A DNA stretch of 64,000 bases from Rhyzopertha dominica. Lineage: Eukaryota > Arthropoda > Insecta > Coleoptera > Bostrichidae. A model generated the notes under the pieces. That model saw only the letters and a list, made by a program, of their open reading frames with translations. It was not told the origin of the DNA and did not search any database. How positions within the stretch are numbered: the stretch's first letter is position 1; each line of letters starts with the position of its first letter. Where the stretch lies: assembly GCA_025024175.1 (NCBI GenBank), contig QCXZ01000003.1:56624023-56688022 (forward strand). Reading direction: 5' to 3'. Below are positions 22,671 to 35,304 of this stretch, in pieces. The translations under genes and the position numbers were made by a program.

Positions 22671-23049
22671 TAGATACATGAAATATACCTATAAATCTAT
22701 AAAAGAGGAATATCCTACCATGCATTGTTTTCTTATATCGCAAAGGGATTAGGCAGCGTTTTCGATGAAAGCTCCTAGGTTGCTTCACTTATTCCGACAC
22801 TTCTAACAATTACCGTTATATTAAAACCAGTCTATACAAAACCTTGACAAATTATATACCTAGTTTTTGAGTTTATCGCGAACAGATGGACAGACAGAAC
22901 CGGCGGAGGACTTTGCATACAAAAGGTAGGAGATTTGACGTGAATCATTCTACTACTGCCCCATTCACAAACACAATATCTATATATGTAACGCGTTATA
23001 CAAAAAGCTGGCATAGGCACAGCAAAAGCAATATAGACTTCAAACAAAA

Positions 23050-24045
23050 CTAATACAAATCAACACAACTGCAAATCACCTCGACATACGATATTTAAGA
23101 CAATGACTGAACGCCGCCATTGCCAGCTCTACGATATCAACAACCTTATTCAATAATGTACGAGCCATGTAAAAATAATCACCCTCAAATTTTGATGTGC
23201 GATGTTGTGGTACGGTAAAAAAGTTATATCTAACATTGACTTCAGGAATTTGAGAGCGTTTTACAACAATGTCTGTTAGATATGAAGGTGCACGATTAGA
23301 ATAGCTCTTATGCAATAATATACTAAATAAGTATTCCATTTTGAGATTCATTTTTGCTTCATTTAAACGATGTAAATATGGAGTGATGTGCCCTCTAAAT
23401 GGAACTTTGCACACATATCTTATACAAGCATTCTGGACACGCTGAGTTTTTAATTGATTGTACTTAGGCCTAAAATGAATGTAGACTTGAGAACAACAAT
23501 CTACACGAGAATAAATTAATGACTACTGATTTCAATTTTACATTCTCATCCAAGAGGTTCCTTAAGTCGTACAAAAATATTTTGCAAACTTCATGACAAT
23601 GTTTATTAAAGCACAAATTTCTATCAAAGACGACACCCAAACTCTTAGCAGAACCTACCCAATCAAGCACAGTTCCATCAACAGTAACACTATAATTTGA
23701 GCACACAAAGTAGATTACCAATGCACGCAGCAATGGTCTTTTTAGGATTAACCTTTAGACCATGGTTCCTGCACCACTTATAGAAAACAAACTTAAATCA
23801 TCATTAATAGCAGCTATTGCATTATCAATATCTCCTGTGATACAAGACACATACAGCTGAGCGTCATCAGCATAAAGCTGAATCTGTGAACTTGACAAAG
23901 CTGCAGGAAATTCAAAAGTACACAATAAGAATACAATAGGCCCCAAGGTATTACCCTGAGTGACGCCACTTCTAGTTTTCTTTAGATCTGAGTGTAACAA
24001 GAACTGTTTAACCTAAAAAACCGTGTATACAAAAATGATTCCAAA
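23050..24045 (-). mobile_element. Non-LTR retrotransposon RT fragment, 5'-truncated
   Basis: On the minus strand the element starts in the RT with GVTQGNTLGPIVFLL and an intact YADDAQLYVS catalytic box (about 23860). It continues through the thumb (SAKSLGVVFDRNLCF) to a long C-terminal part (VPFRGHITPYLHRLNEAK) that ends near 23076. Two frame changes break it. Jockey/CR1-like non-LTR elements have this layout. It ends at the 5' side without any endonuclease domain, as usual for incomplete target-primed insertion. Confidence 0.85.
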
Positions 24046-26889
24046 CCTTCGTATATATACTTTTCGAAGTGCGTTTGCCTTAATGGTTTTGCTAAATTTT
24101 GAATTAGCAAGGGAAATATAATAGAAGAAATTCTCTCTTGATTCTTGAAGCATATAAAGTGGCATTAAAGTATTGAACAGACCTTTTGCATGTACTCACC
24201 ATTACTTTATACATAAAAGGAACATTTAATGCTTAACACCCATGGGCTAGTGGCATAGAAACTATTCAATATAAATTAATATAAATAGGATCAGCAGCAA
24301 ACCAGTTTCAGAGTAACCGTCTAAGGAAAACTGTGGTATGAGGGTCGAAAAGTTAAGGAACTATTAAGTCAAAATTGTGTAGGAAACGAATTTTTATTTT
24401 CAGGTAGTACTATCAAATTATACCAAAAAAAGTTTTTGTGCTGAAATGACTATTATTTAAAATTAACCGAGTTTAATCTGGACAATTTGAATTAAAAATA
24501 GTAACGTGATATATTTTGGGGGGCTCTCGAGTCGTATACAGTGCAATGCATCACTTTTCTGTCCGATGTATTACGATTTATCCTCTCAAAGCACTGAGTA
24601 GATGAAGTAAGTAGTCATACAGATTCACATGCTTCTGTGGCCGTGTTGCAATGGCAATTGTGCGTTTAGTGTAATCGCGTAACATGGGAGTGCACGGTGT
24701 GAATTATGCTTCGACGACGAAAAAGTTGCCTTGGGAAAGGAACGGAATCTGCGGTCTCATTAACATACCAATGCAATAGATATGGTAAGATCTGATAAAA
24801 TATTCGGATTTGAATAATTTTGAGCGGCTAGTTACCCTTTATTGCTTATATCAGTTAATTTGTTACTGCAATGAAAGGATATACAAGCTGTCTGCGAGTT
24901 TCTACTCTAATTTGGATTGCCGTAATTATTACTGTGCATCTATTCCATAATATATTGCATCGATTGATATCCAGCGAGCTTAGCCATATTTATTGCAAAA
25001 TTGTAAATTCGTATTATTAGTCATAATAATTAGCAATTAGAGCATTTTAAACCAGTGGTAATTAAGCCAATACTGTTTAAAACTATAAGTTATTTTCTTG
25101 TGTCTGTTACTAATGTTTTATTTGAATTTAGAGCTAAAATAATGACACAGTAATTTTTTATTTAATGTCTGCTTTTAGTCTGGTATTTTCTTCTTCGTAG
25201 ATCTTCAACTGCCTAACTTGGAATGACCTATTTGTCATACAACTTTTGTGTAATTAAATTTTTTGCAGTGACACACACATTTAAATTCAAAGGTATTTAT
25301 TCTGGAGATGAATTTTGAATAGTAAAGGTTATCTTAGTACTCGATACTTAACTAAAACCTGAAATAAATATTTGATCAGTTTCCGCCAAGAGCATTAGCT
25401 ACTCTGTAAGAACGTATTTACATGAGCTGACGAACATACTTTAATAATGAATATGAACCAGGCAGATAAGAAAAGATCAATTTGTGGTTATCTTTCAGAA
25501 GTACTTGTCTAGTAAATACAATTCAAGCTAAATTGACAAATGATAGCTTCAGATGGTAAAACAGGCTTTCCTTGTCAAAGACGTTCATAGAAAGTGTTTA
25601 AAAACTTTTTACTATGTAATAAGTATGAAAACGAGAATAAATGTAACCTACATATCGCAATATTAATATGACCAGTTTCCAATATTCTCAGGCTAAATCT
25701 TGCTGTGAAACATATTATATAAATAGCAATTTCATTCATACAATCACGTACTAAGCTTTACCATCATTCACAAATAGGATTTTAGTAGTGGGAATCGTAT
25801 AAAGGTGTTCAAAATGATAGGGGAACTATGAGAGTAGGGCATAGCACGTTGAACTGCCGCAAAGCAGATTGACATTCTGTTGAAGCTTTAGTGATAGTGA
25901 GTGGGTGTAATAATGAACCATACAAGATTAAATTGAATTATCGAGATAAGTGTGTGAAAGTGTGTGATACTAGCGATGTGGAAAATGAAATATAAGGTAG
26001 TTAATTTCTGGTGCTAGATGTTTGAACTGTTCTGTAGGAGAAATTTCACTGCCGATGTATCTATTAAAAATGTGGAGGTACGAATATAATGACTCCCCGT
26101 ATAATAAAAAATATTTTTGCGGAAAGGTTAACTTAGATATCGTATAAAACATGAATGTATATTCAGATAAATAAGTAAGGATAATCTAGGAAATCAGATA
26201 ATTCGAAAATGAAAAAAAATGTTCAGTTTGTTATAAAAAAATTGTTGTTCTGGCTCGTAGAGTGCAATAAATATATGTATACATATATATTGAGAAATAA
26301 ACATACCTAACGTTTAATGTCATTTAAACCAGTAAACAGTATGTGCACTTATCCTTAAACTTCAACCTCACATTTCTATTACAACTAATTCACAAAATTC
26401 TTACATATGATAATAATAATGATGATGATAATAACAATAAATAGATTTTACTACGTACACTTTTTTCGTTTGACTTAAAATGATCTATTGTTGTTTATTT
26501 ATTTTCGCAAATACATAAAGTTTAAGCGCGCAAATTATCGAAGTAGATTTGAAATTCAATTTAAAGAGCTTTACATGTCCTATATGGTTGGGGAAGGAGC
26601 GTATTGCCCATAGTAGTAGATAACTTTTGGTCTACTTCATCTAGCGTTATATTTAGGAAAATAGTGGAATCACACGTTTTACTTTAGGACCATCTCAAAT
26701 TCATTTTTTCAACAAAAGATATACCACCATATGTAGCTGTGGACTACTTTCAACAAAACAACTAAAATGAATATTCTAATTGAAGTTTTTCTTCTTCAGC
26801 GCCTTTACTACTGTCATGTTCCATCTCTTATCTGGTCTTCATCTTCTTTTTCTTTATTGTACTTCTGCTTTCATATCGCTTTACTGGCC
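24046..26889. other. No gene seen
   Basis: AT-rich sequence without a recognisable exon or RT fragment. A short ATG/AT microsatellite patch lies near 26268-26292 and a loose ATAATGATG-type run at 26408-26440. The small frames at 25970-26152 and 26767-26952 look random. Confidence 0.4.
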
Positions 26890-27450
26890 TTTACTCATTC
26901 ATTCTTACCAGGTGCCCGAACCGTTTTAATTTATTTTCATCTACTTGTTTAATCGGCTTTATTTCCAGTTCCTCTCTAACTTTGCCATTTCTTATTCTGG
27001 CCATATTAATTACTTTTATGACGGATCTTAAGTATTTACTTATCAGTCTATCGCTTAACACCCAACTTTCACTTCCGTATGTTAACATTGGTAAGTGGTT
27101 CTCATATCGTCATTTCTATCTTCCTGCTTATTTTCTTTTTACTTATCAACGTGTTATTTAGAAAGTTGTACAACTTTATTGTGCTGTTGATTTATTTCTT
27201 CGTCTATCATTCTATTGCTTTGTATTTAACACCAAGGTATTGAAAAATATTGAAAACTTTCAATCTGTTCTGTGTTTCATTTATTGTTACGTTTGTCATT
27301 TTGTCCTCCTTCATGACCATTGTTTTTGATTTGTTCGTATTAATTAGCATCTAGTTTTCTGCACAGATTATTATGTCGTCTGTATGCTAATTTAGCTTTA
27401 TTCGCTTTATTGTGTGGTTCTCACAGTATATCGTCCATCGCCACCATCAT
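26890..27450 (-). mobile_element. RTE/L2-like non-LTR retrotransposon, C-terminal fragment
   Basis: The minus strand reads NKSKTMVMKEDK, then FQYLGVKYKAIE (about 27230), LTYGSESWVL (about 27080) and KLKRFGHLVRMNE (about 26895). This is the characteristic end of the RT thumb and C-terminal domain in such elements (YGSETW, RRLRWFGHVxRM). Several frame changes are present. Confidence 0.75.
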
Positions 27451-28885
27451 CGACAAGGTTGGGCTTAACACCCTGCCCCTTTCCTTAATCCATCCACAAC
27501 CTTGAAATCCTTTGATACCGTGTTATAGATGTTATAGATTCTTATAGATTTTCTATGCCTGCCTATTCCTAACCTATTAGTTCAAACTATAGGTTAAGGT
27601 CATTAAAAAGGCAACAGCAAATTGTCATTCTCTAAATGCTCTTCATCATGTTTTTATCACTACTATTTATCTTACATGCGGTAGATTTCATATTATGGAT
27701 TCAATATTGTTACATTTTCAAATTTAAACATACCTATAATTTGATTACTAATATATGAATGGTTAACCCTTTATTAATTCATGACCTCCAGAGGGTGTTG
27801 GCGCTTGGCTAATGCAATAGTGTACGCTTGGTTGCACTGGGCGCCTTTTAATGTTCTCTTACGTAAAGTCCATTCGAGTATTTTCTTTCCACTCCACTAA
27901 TTGCACAAGCTAGCAGTATTTTTCTTGGGGCAAACGGATTATTAAATGCATTACTAACCATGTAGTTCTTTGTAATGTAACAATACCGCCACTCGAAGAA
28001 GAACACCTACGCAAAGTGAACAAACGAACACACGATTCGATCTCAGGCATTTTGAGGGCAGATGCATCTGTCCCATATTTAGTCAAAATAAGAGGGTTAG
28101 AGAGTATGTTTGGAGGGGTTGTTTAGACCAAAACCATCCTTTAAATGGTTGCCCACTACTACAAGCGAGACTTTTTAAAATATCAATTTACTCTTGAGTA
28201 AATTCTAGAATTATTGTGGTGATTATGGTTACTTACCGCTCTGAATACGCTTTTAGTTCAAGAAACATTTACGAAAATGATAAAGGATAGGTAGAGTAAA
28301 GAATTTCTAATCAACATGTGCCAAACTAGTGTGCCAATATTGAAATAAGAAGATTAGGATAGGTAATGAAAGTCTCAAATGAAATAAAAAATGATCCATG
28401 ATTCATGCGTTTTGTGTTTTCTAATATTCTGTTGAACTCTGTTGAAGGTCTCGGTAGGATCACGGAGTTCAACAATTCGGCAGTCCTAATTTAGCTTTAA
28501 TAACAGGGTTGGCCATTGTAATTCAAGCTAATCAAAGACTTAAAAATAATGTTTAAGCGATTAAACTTGATGGTAATGTAAGGAACTAATTAAATAGATG
28601 AATGGGTTTTTAGTTTACGAATATCTTTGTTAAGGTGTATTTTACGATATACTGGGTAATTTTTTTTAACAAACACAACTTTTGATGTTAACTAGAACGT
28701 GGTATCGTTATATAGTGAGTTTTCTATTCTTCATTCATTTGAGGGGCCGTAAATCAATAAGTACAATGAACCAAGTTACTTAGTATATAAATACCTTGGA
28801 ATTTTTTTATAACAAAATTTTTTGCGGCTGCAAAAAATTTGTCCTTTTTACAGCCTAAAAATTAAAAACAAAATACTTATTTTTT
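27451..28885. other. No gene seen
   Basis: No exon, RNA gene or clear transposon could be recognised in this stretch. Confidence 0.4.
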
Positions 28886-28903
28886 TGACCTGACCTGACC
28901 TGG
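28886..28903 (-). repeat. Short telomere-type repeat, (TCAGG)3
   Basis: TGACCTGACCTGACCTGG is three and a half units of TCAGG on the minus strand. TCAGG is the telomere repeat of Tribolium and many beetles. Confidence 0.7.
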
Positions 28904-29534
28904 TGCGAAAATTCCAACACACTGGATCTGAATTGCATAAAAAAGGGGAGTAAATAGGATAGTTGTTGAGTCGCTGACATTTCTCAGCTTGAGGTATAGC
29001 AGATGCATTTCCACAAGTCCTTTGAGCCTTTGACTTTAAGCAAAATTGCGCCGTGACGTTTGCTCCACGTTTGGAAGGGGGTGACATGCAGCATATATGA
29101 ATTGTAATTAATCCCATGATCTTAGAACAATTAGAGAACTAACATGACGATGAAGGTAATCAAATGCTGGACGAACACCAATTGTTTTCTCAACAAGGTA
29201 GAGTCTCACAGCGTTACACCCTTAAAGTACTTAACTGATTAAATTTTAGATGTCCTTTGAATTACTTTGAATCCGTGGTATATAAAACACAGTTGAAAAA
29301 TTTACTACAAAGAAAAGTGCAGGAGGATTCTACATGAAATGTTCCAAAAACTGTGGCAGGCTTACGAATTTGAAATTCTATGGTTTTGTTTGTACTCTTC
29401 TTGTCATTACAAGTAAATATTTTTCTTTCGTGTGTTAGATATCATTCATAGGCAGTAGCTTTCAGGAAATGCCAAAAATGTATAGTAATCGTCAGATTGA
29501 AGGAGTGCCACAAAACGAGATTTTCGATGTGAGT
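28904..29534. other. No gene seen
   Basis: An 89-codon minus frame at 28848-29117 overlaps the telomere-type tract and has no recognisable domain. Nothing else is visible. Confidence 0.35.
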
Positions 29535-29750
29535 TTTCACTGAATATCTCGCATGTAGTGTACTGGCTTGTTATTAAACTGGTGAATGATATGTCAGAGC
29601 TTGGCTGGTAGTGTTAGACGTTTTCAAAAATTGCAGAACGATGTGAATAATCACTGAATATCCTTCCATGTAGTACATTGGTTGGCTTGGTGTTAAAATA
29701 CTGGATGATGTATCTGAACATTACTGATAGTTTTAGATATGCTATTTAGC
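29535..29750. repeat. Diverged tandem duplication, ~120-bp unit
   Basis: TCACTGAATATC..CATGTAGTGTACTGG at about 29538 recurs at about 29651 with the following GATGATATGTC..TAGTGTTAGA block. It lies just before the 132-bp array but I could not align it convincingly with that unit. Confidence 0.5.
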
Positions 29751-29892
29751 TCTCTGGTGCGATGTGGGTGTTCTTGCTACCTATGCATGATTAGTCCTGT
29801 TTTGCTTCTGGCTACAGTATGTAAAACGATTAGGACGTTGATGAGATGATAATATTGAGCTAAACAATAAAAATATTAAAAAAAATTAATTG

Positions 29893-30810
29893 TTAGATTG
29901 GGAGGCTACCTAACACTGCGGTGTAGACTGTTTAGTCATATGCTACATTAGTGTAGTTGGTAATATTGTCTGCAGAGGTAGTTGGCTGTATGTGTTCTGT
30001 GCAACAGTCAGTTCTATAAAGGGTTAGATAGAGTCTTCCTAGCACTTCGGTGCAGAGTGTTAAGTGATTTGCTACATTGGTGCAGTTGGACATATTGCTT
30101 GCAGAGGAAATCGGCTGTATGAGTTCTACGCAACAGTCAGTTGAGATAAAGTATTAGATAGGGAGGCTTCCTAGCACTTCTGTGCAGGTTGTTAAGTGAT
30201 TTGCTACAATGGTGTAGTTGGCTATATTACCTAAAGAGGAAGTCGGCTGTATGAGTTCTACGCAACAGTCAGTTGAGATAAAGTATTAGATAGGGAGGCT
30301 TCCTAGCACTTCTGTGCAGGTTGTTAAGTGATTTGCTACAATGGTGTAGTTGGCTATATTACCTAAAGAGGAAGTCGGCTGTATGAGTTCTACGCAACAG
30401 TCAGTTGAGATAAAGTATTAGATAGGGAGGCATCCTAGCACTTCTGTGCAGGTTGTTAAGTGATTTGCTACAATGGTGTAGTTGGCTATATTACCTAAAG
30501 AGGAAGTCGGCTGTATGAGTTCTACGCAACAGTCAGTTGAGATAAAGTATTAGATAGGGAGGCTTCCTAGCACTTCTGTGCAGGTTGTTAATGATTTGCT
30601 TCATTGGTGTAGTTGGCTATATTACCTAAAAAGAAAATCGGCTGTATGAGTTCTACGCGACAGTCAGTTCGATAAAGTATTATATAGGGAGGCTTCCTAG
30701 TACTTCGGTACAAATTGTTAAGTAATTTGCTACATTGGTGTAATTGGCCATATTGCCTGCAGAGGAAGTCGACTGTATGAGTTCTGCCCAACAGTCTGCT
30801 CTATACCTAA
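29893..30810. repeat. Tandem array, 132-bp unit, about 7 copies
   Basis: The unit runs from TTAGATAGGGAGG through CTAGCACTTCTGTGCAGG, GATTTGCTACAATGGTGTAG and GTCGGCTGTATGAGTTCTAC to AGATAAAGTA. Landmarks recur at about 29920, 30049, 30181, 30313, 30445, 30577 and 30707, giving spacings of 129-132. The central copies (about 30150-30570) are almost identical while the outer ones have diverged. This pattern is expected of unequal exchange. A minus-strand open frame through it is just the repeat. Confidence 0.9.
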
Positions 30811-32660
30811 TTAAATCATAATAGAAATAAGGAAGTGGCGATGCTATGTTATTGAGATGTCGTTTTCTGCTATAAGAGTATTAATTTGTATACTAGCTTT
30901 TAGTAGCTACAAGAGGAATGAATGTTCAGCAGTACAAAGAAGTAAAGAATAGTTGTACGACCATGTAGATCAGTATGGGATGGCCTGTTTTGTTCATCAG
31001 TATATTGGTTATCCTTATTAAGGATAATTGATATACTCGTACTTGGGTATTCATTCTGTTTCTCTTTATAACAGTTCTGTCGGCAAGAGGCCAAACGAAC
31101 ATTCGCCAGCATTATTATAAGAGCTAAATATCATCATCATTATTGTCAAGCAAAAAAATTACCTAGCACGTGGATACGGGCTATCTAAAACATGAAAGTG
31201 AAAATATCTTGTACTGGTAAATGATAATGACGTGAATATTTTTTTTAATGTATTTTGGGCATCTGTTTAAGGTGTCACACTTTTTCATACAGCAGTTACA
31301 TTTTGTTGAAAGAGATCCAATTTAATAAGCGACTTGCTTAGTAGTTAAGTACTTATTGATCTACTAACCCGTGAATTAGTAAAAAATTTCATGTGAAATA
31401 AGTTTTCAAATGACGCATAATGCGTTGTTTCGTTTAAAATTTTTGATAGAATATCTACCCTTACTAAAAGTTTAACAGTTTTTAGATTATTTAAAATTTG
31501 GTCATACAATGTATGCTCATGTAGCCGTTTAATGGAGAATAACCCCAGCAATCTGTGTATTCATTTCACCATGGTATTTGATTTGTAAAACAGTTGTCTG
31601 GGTAATTGGTTTGGGATCTGCATGAAATAAATAATAAAGCCGGATACACAACAATAGTTAGCAATAAAACGGGATATTTCACTCCCATGGAATAGAAATA
31701 TCAAGGCTCAAAAAAACACGTTTCATTGATTTCTTGTAAAATTGACCATCAGAAGGAAATTAAGTTGCATTATACCGGTATACCGGTTCCGGTGTTGTCG
31801 CCTTAGTACCTTTTACTTATATTCAGTTTTACAACAATTGTAAGTTAAATAAACCGAAATGACTTTCTTAAGAGTCACTGTTTACCATCGTTGCTTTTGT
31901 TCTTAAAGTGACACCTAGTTTAGTTTCAAAACAAATTATCGCAAGATCTGAACTACTAGTGCATATCTGGCAACATTCTTTAGTACCCCAGGCGCACCGG
32001 GAGTCACGACTACTCTGTAAATTGCAAGAGCGTTAATTAGAGCTTCGTTACGAACCTTGACTTTTAAATCTCGACGAACTTAAACATAAATTATAATTTG
32101 GCCGTGTAAACTTGTCGGGGATTTGAGAATTACGAAATTGGCGCATTCATGTCATTTCCTATTCCGCAATGAGCGTGAGACTGACTTCACCACCGGACAT
32201 AATATAACAAAATGTAGGCGTTGTGCCTTGAGGACTTAACGGACATAGTCTCCTTATATGGAAATCTTGTAAATGGCGGTGAAATTTGGTCAAGTTGTAA
32301 TTATGTTTACTCATAACCGCGTAATATTAAAATTTTATTGGCGACAAGACTGCATGCAACTATGTTAGCCAACCTTAAGTCATAAGTATCTGACCTACAT
32401 ACGACTATAAGTTAAAAAGGCACAGTTGAATAAAAGATGCAACCGTAATTGATGTTACTGCTAATTTAATTTAAGATCTAATCGACTAAAAAGCTTTATA
32501 ATAACCACGAAAAACTATTCGTGTTATCTTTCATTCAAAATTTTTTTATTTTCTGTTGAATGCTAGATTTATCCTTAATTGAAACTCAACCATATCTTTG
32601 ATTGTACTGCCTCATTTTCATCTAAAGCATTTACCAACATACATAGGTATATCAACATTA
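30811..32660. other. No gene seen
   Basis: The sequence holds no recognisable exon. A small CCGG-containing palindrome (ACCGGTATACCGGT near 31776) stands out but has no obvious role. Confidence 0.4.
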
Positions 32661-33760
32661 TACATGGTGAGCTTTTTCTATGACCAGTATGGGGATTTTG
32701 AAAACTAGCAGAGCTAGAAGGAAAATGAAATGGAGAAAGATTCGCCGTTTTGTTTGCCTAACTCAATGCACGTTTAGTTTTTAAAAAAAGTTCATGGCTT
32801 ACTAGAGATTTTGAAAAACTAAATTTTGAGTATTTTTTTAAATCCTTNTATCTCGTTTATTTTTNATGTTCCAAAAAAAATAAATACAAAAGTTGTAGAT
32901 AATTTTACCCTTAATAAAGAAGTGTACTCCATATTGTTATGCGTTTTGTCATATTTGAGAGATGACATAAACTTAGGTTTTTTTAAAAAATAGAAACTAT
33001 AGTTGGCTATGGATTCATAAAGTCGGCGATTTTTTTACCTATTCAACGATATAACACTTGGTATATTTCTTCTTGTTCGTTTTTTAAACATTTACCATGA
33101 AATACATTGTTCTGTTTCATAGAAACTCACATTTTAAAAATAAATTGAAGTAATTTATGTAACAGGTAAAATAACAATAGTTATTCTTCGGATGTTCGAA
33201 CGGAATTTTTGCGGCATATGATGTATCATTCAACCTTATTTAGCTTTTCTAGATTTGAAAACTCCATTTTACATTACAAATATGTGAATTTTGAGTGCTC
33301 AATTCTAACCAACTGTCAGATACAAGAAACAATTGTTCCATGGCGAACTATTTAAAAACAACACAGAAAATTGGCCATAACTCTGGTATTTTTGAAAATA
33401 CAATTTCCATTTAAAAAACATAAGTTTATTAAAATGCATGTCTATGCTGTGCTATCTGCACTGCAACCAATTGCAGATAGTAGAAGTAGTACCCGTTAAG
33501 GCAGCTAGGTGGCTTTGTTATCATGTCAATGTAATGCTGACAGATGGCATTGCCATCTAAATTCTTACTAACATAAGTTTATGTCATCTCTCAAATATGA
33601 CAAAACGCATAACAAATTGAAGTACACTACTCTATTAAGGATAAAATTATCTACAACCTTTGTATTTACATTTTTTGTAACATCAAAAATAAACGAGATA
33701 AAAGGATTTGAAGAATTTTTTTTCAAAATATCTAGAAAGCCGAGCCGAGCCGACCCTGTA
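32661..33760. mobile_element. 1.1-kb TIR element with long internal inverted arms
   Basis: The ends TACATGGTGAGC and its partner ending ACCCTGTA are flanked by TA (32659-32660 and 33761-33762). Inside, about 32795-32976 is an inverted copy of about 33575-33745, including a TGTCATCTCTCAAATATGAC block and GATAATTTTA. The open frames at 33568-33774 and 33581-33856 are made of this arm. Part of the middle (33433-33560) is related to 40451-40690. Two Ns lie at 32848 and 32864. Confidence 0.6.
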
Positions 33761-33942
33761 TATTCGCTGCACAATATAACAGTACAATATACTTATACAC
33801 GACTTAAAACACTTTTTGCTGGAGCCACACCAGGTATCAGAAACACACGGCAGTGAAAATGTAGTAATATCTCTTAGTTGGGAAAACTCATTTCTAAAAT
33901 AACCCTATCGTACAGCATAAACCGGCTTCATCAGCTTGGGGG

Positions 33943-34242
33943 TTGCCGTTAATCATCATCAGCGTGGCGTTGCCCTTATGTAGCTGCGTAGAAGAGCAAG
34001 ATCCGGAAATCTTTCTGCCGCCCCGCAATTTCAACCCCCATCCCTACCAGAACGGATATGAGCCCAGACGTAACGGAAACACAGGGCCCGTATTGTTCCC
34101 CGAAAATGCTCCTGGTCCAGGAGTTAATGGGAATTCCGGGAGAGTTCGGGTGGAGGGCGCTAGACACCCCGTCGACGACCACCCCTATGCTACCGTTGCC
34201 AAGAGGCAGAGGTACAAGTTGGCCGGAAGATTTGATCTCAAG
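33943..34242 (+). CDS. Exon of a possible secreted peptide precursor
   Basis: An open frame of 100 codons ends at a GTACGTG donor after FDLK. The first residues, LPLIIISVALPLCSC, look like the hydrophobic core of a signal peptide. They are followed by Pro/Asn/Gly-rich sequence (FLPPRNFNPHPYQNGYEPRR, NTGPVLFPENAPGPGVNGN) and a basic site, VAKRQRYK. There is no ATG in frame here (the frame opens with TTG), so the true start is probably in an upstream exon and an AG near 33938 or 33971 may be the acceptor. The composition recalls insect neuropeptide or antimicrobial precursors, but I recognise no family. No continuing exon was found downstream. Confidence 0.45.
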
Positions 34243-35304
34243 GTACGTGTATACAGCTCGTAAGAAGTTGGATTGGTAGTTCGCAGCGAGCATTTATTCG
34301 TTCCCTGTTTTCTATTTGGGAAGGCAAGTCTGAAAACCTTAACACAATCAATTTTTATCTAGTATTTTGAAAAAGACAGTTTTCAGAAGAAATTCTAAAC
34401 AAAATATCAATAACGGTGTAGCAGCGCTATTATGTTTTGCACATGCCAAAGTAAAGTATTGTAGCTGCCAATAAGAGATTGTAAAATAACTGCTCGCATA
34501 TAGAACGTGAGCCAGCCATATGGAATAAACTGATCATTTCTATATTTGACACCTGTCAACGGAATACCGAAACACTGCAATTGTTTTTATCTATCTCTAG
34601 CACAACCTACGTTACAGATAGCCGTATTGAGTGTAATTTGAGGTGTTAGACTCCAATTTGTCTCAGAAAACCAGACGATCGTAAAAGTTTTTACTTTTAA
34701 CGTTTGCAGTGTTACCGGTAAGCAATGTTAACAGTGTTTCTATTAAGTGAAAATAGTATTCTAGTCGGGAAAGTTGTTGGAAAATAACAAAGCTTATTTA
34801 AACAGCTGTTATGCAACTCCAAGCAGTTTGCACATATGAGACTGCGCATATTCCCTCAGTGCTCAGTCTCTTTTTTTACAGCTTCAAATTGCTTGCCAAA
34901 CGTGATACATGTTATAATGCAACATATACTTTCAACTAAAGAAAACAATAATAAAGTAGATCGGCAAAGCAAAATCTTGCCTTATGCAGGATTTTTCTTT
35001 AGATCCAAGTAATAATATAATCAAAATACTTGCTGTGTTTTGTTACAGCATTCGGGTAATAATGTTTTCCATCAAGGACCAAGTAACAGCTGTTACTGTG
35101 TTTCGATGTACGGAAAGCAAACACTGAAACTCCAAAAGACCTTTAACAAAATGGCTTTCCAATCTAAAAAAAAATAAAATAAAGTAATTCTCAAACACAT
35201 TGAAAAAATACACAATACAATCACTCACTGTGATTCTGTTCTGTTTTTCTCAATTCAAAGATTCTTTCGAATGTAAATTATTTGCTTTATTAATACCTAC
35301 GTAG
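34243..35304. other. Probable intron or intergenic sequence
   Basis: This lies downstream of the donor at 34243. I could not identify a following exon. Confidence 0.35.

Noticed and set aside
26767..26952. 61-codon plus frame, Leu/Phe/Ser-rich, as a membrane protein
   Set aside because: Its right part is the complement of the RTE-like KLKRFGHLVRMNE region, so it is an antisense shadow.
29893..30810. Possible CRISPR array
   Set aside because: The whole 132-bp unit repeats without unique spacers, and the sequence is eukaryotic. It is a tandem repeat.
33739..33756. GCCGA pentamer run as a telomere variant
   Set aside because: Only about three units are present, the sequence is not a known telomere repeat, and it lies at a fixed place inside a TIR element end.
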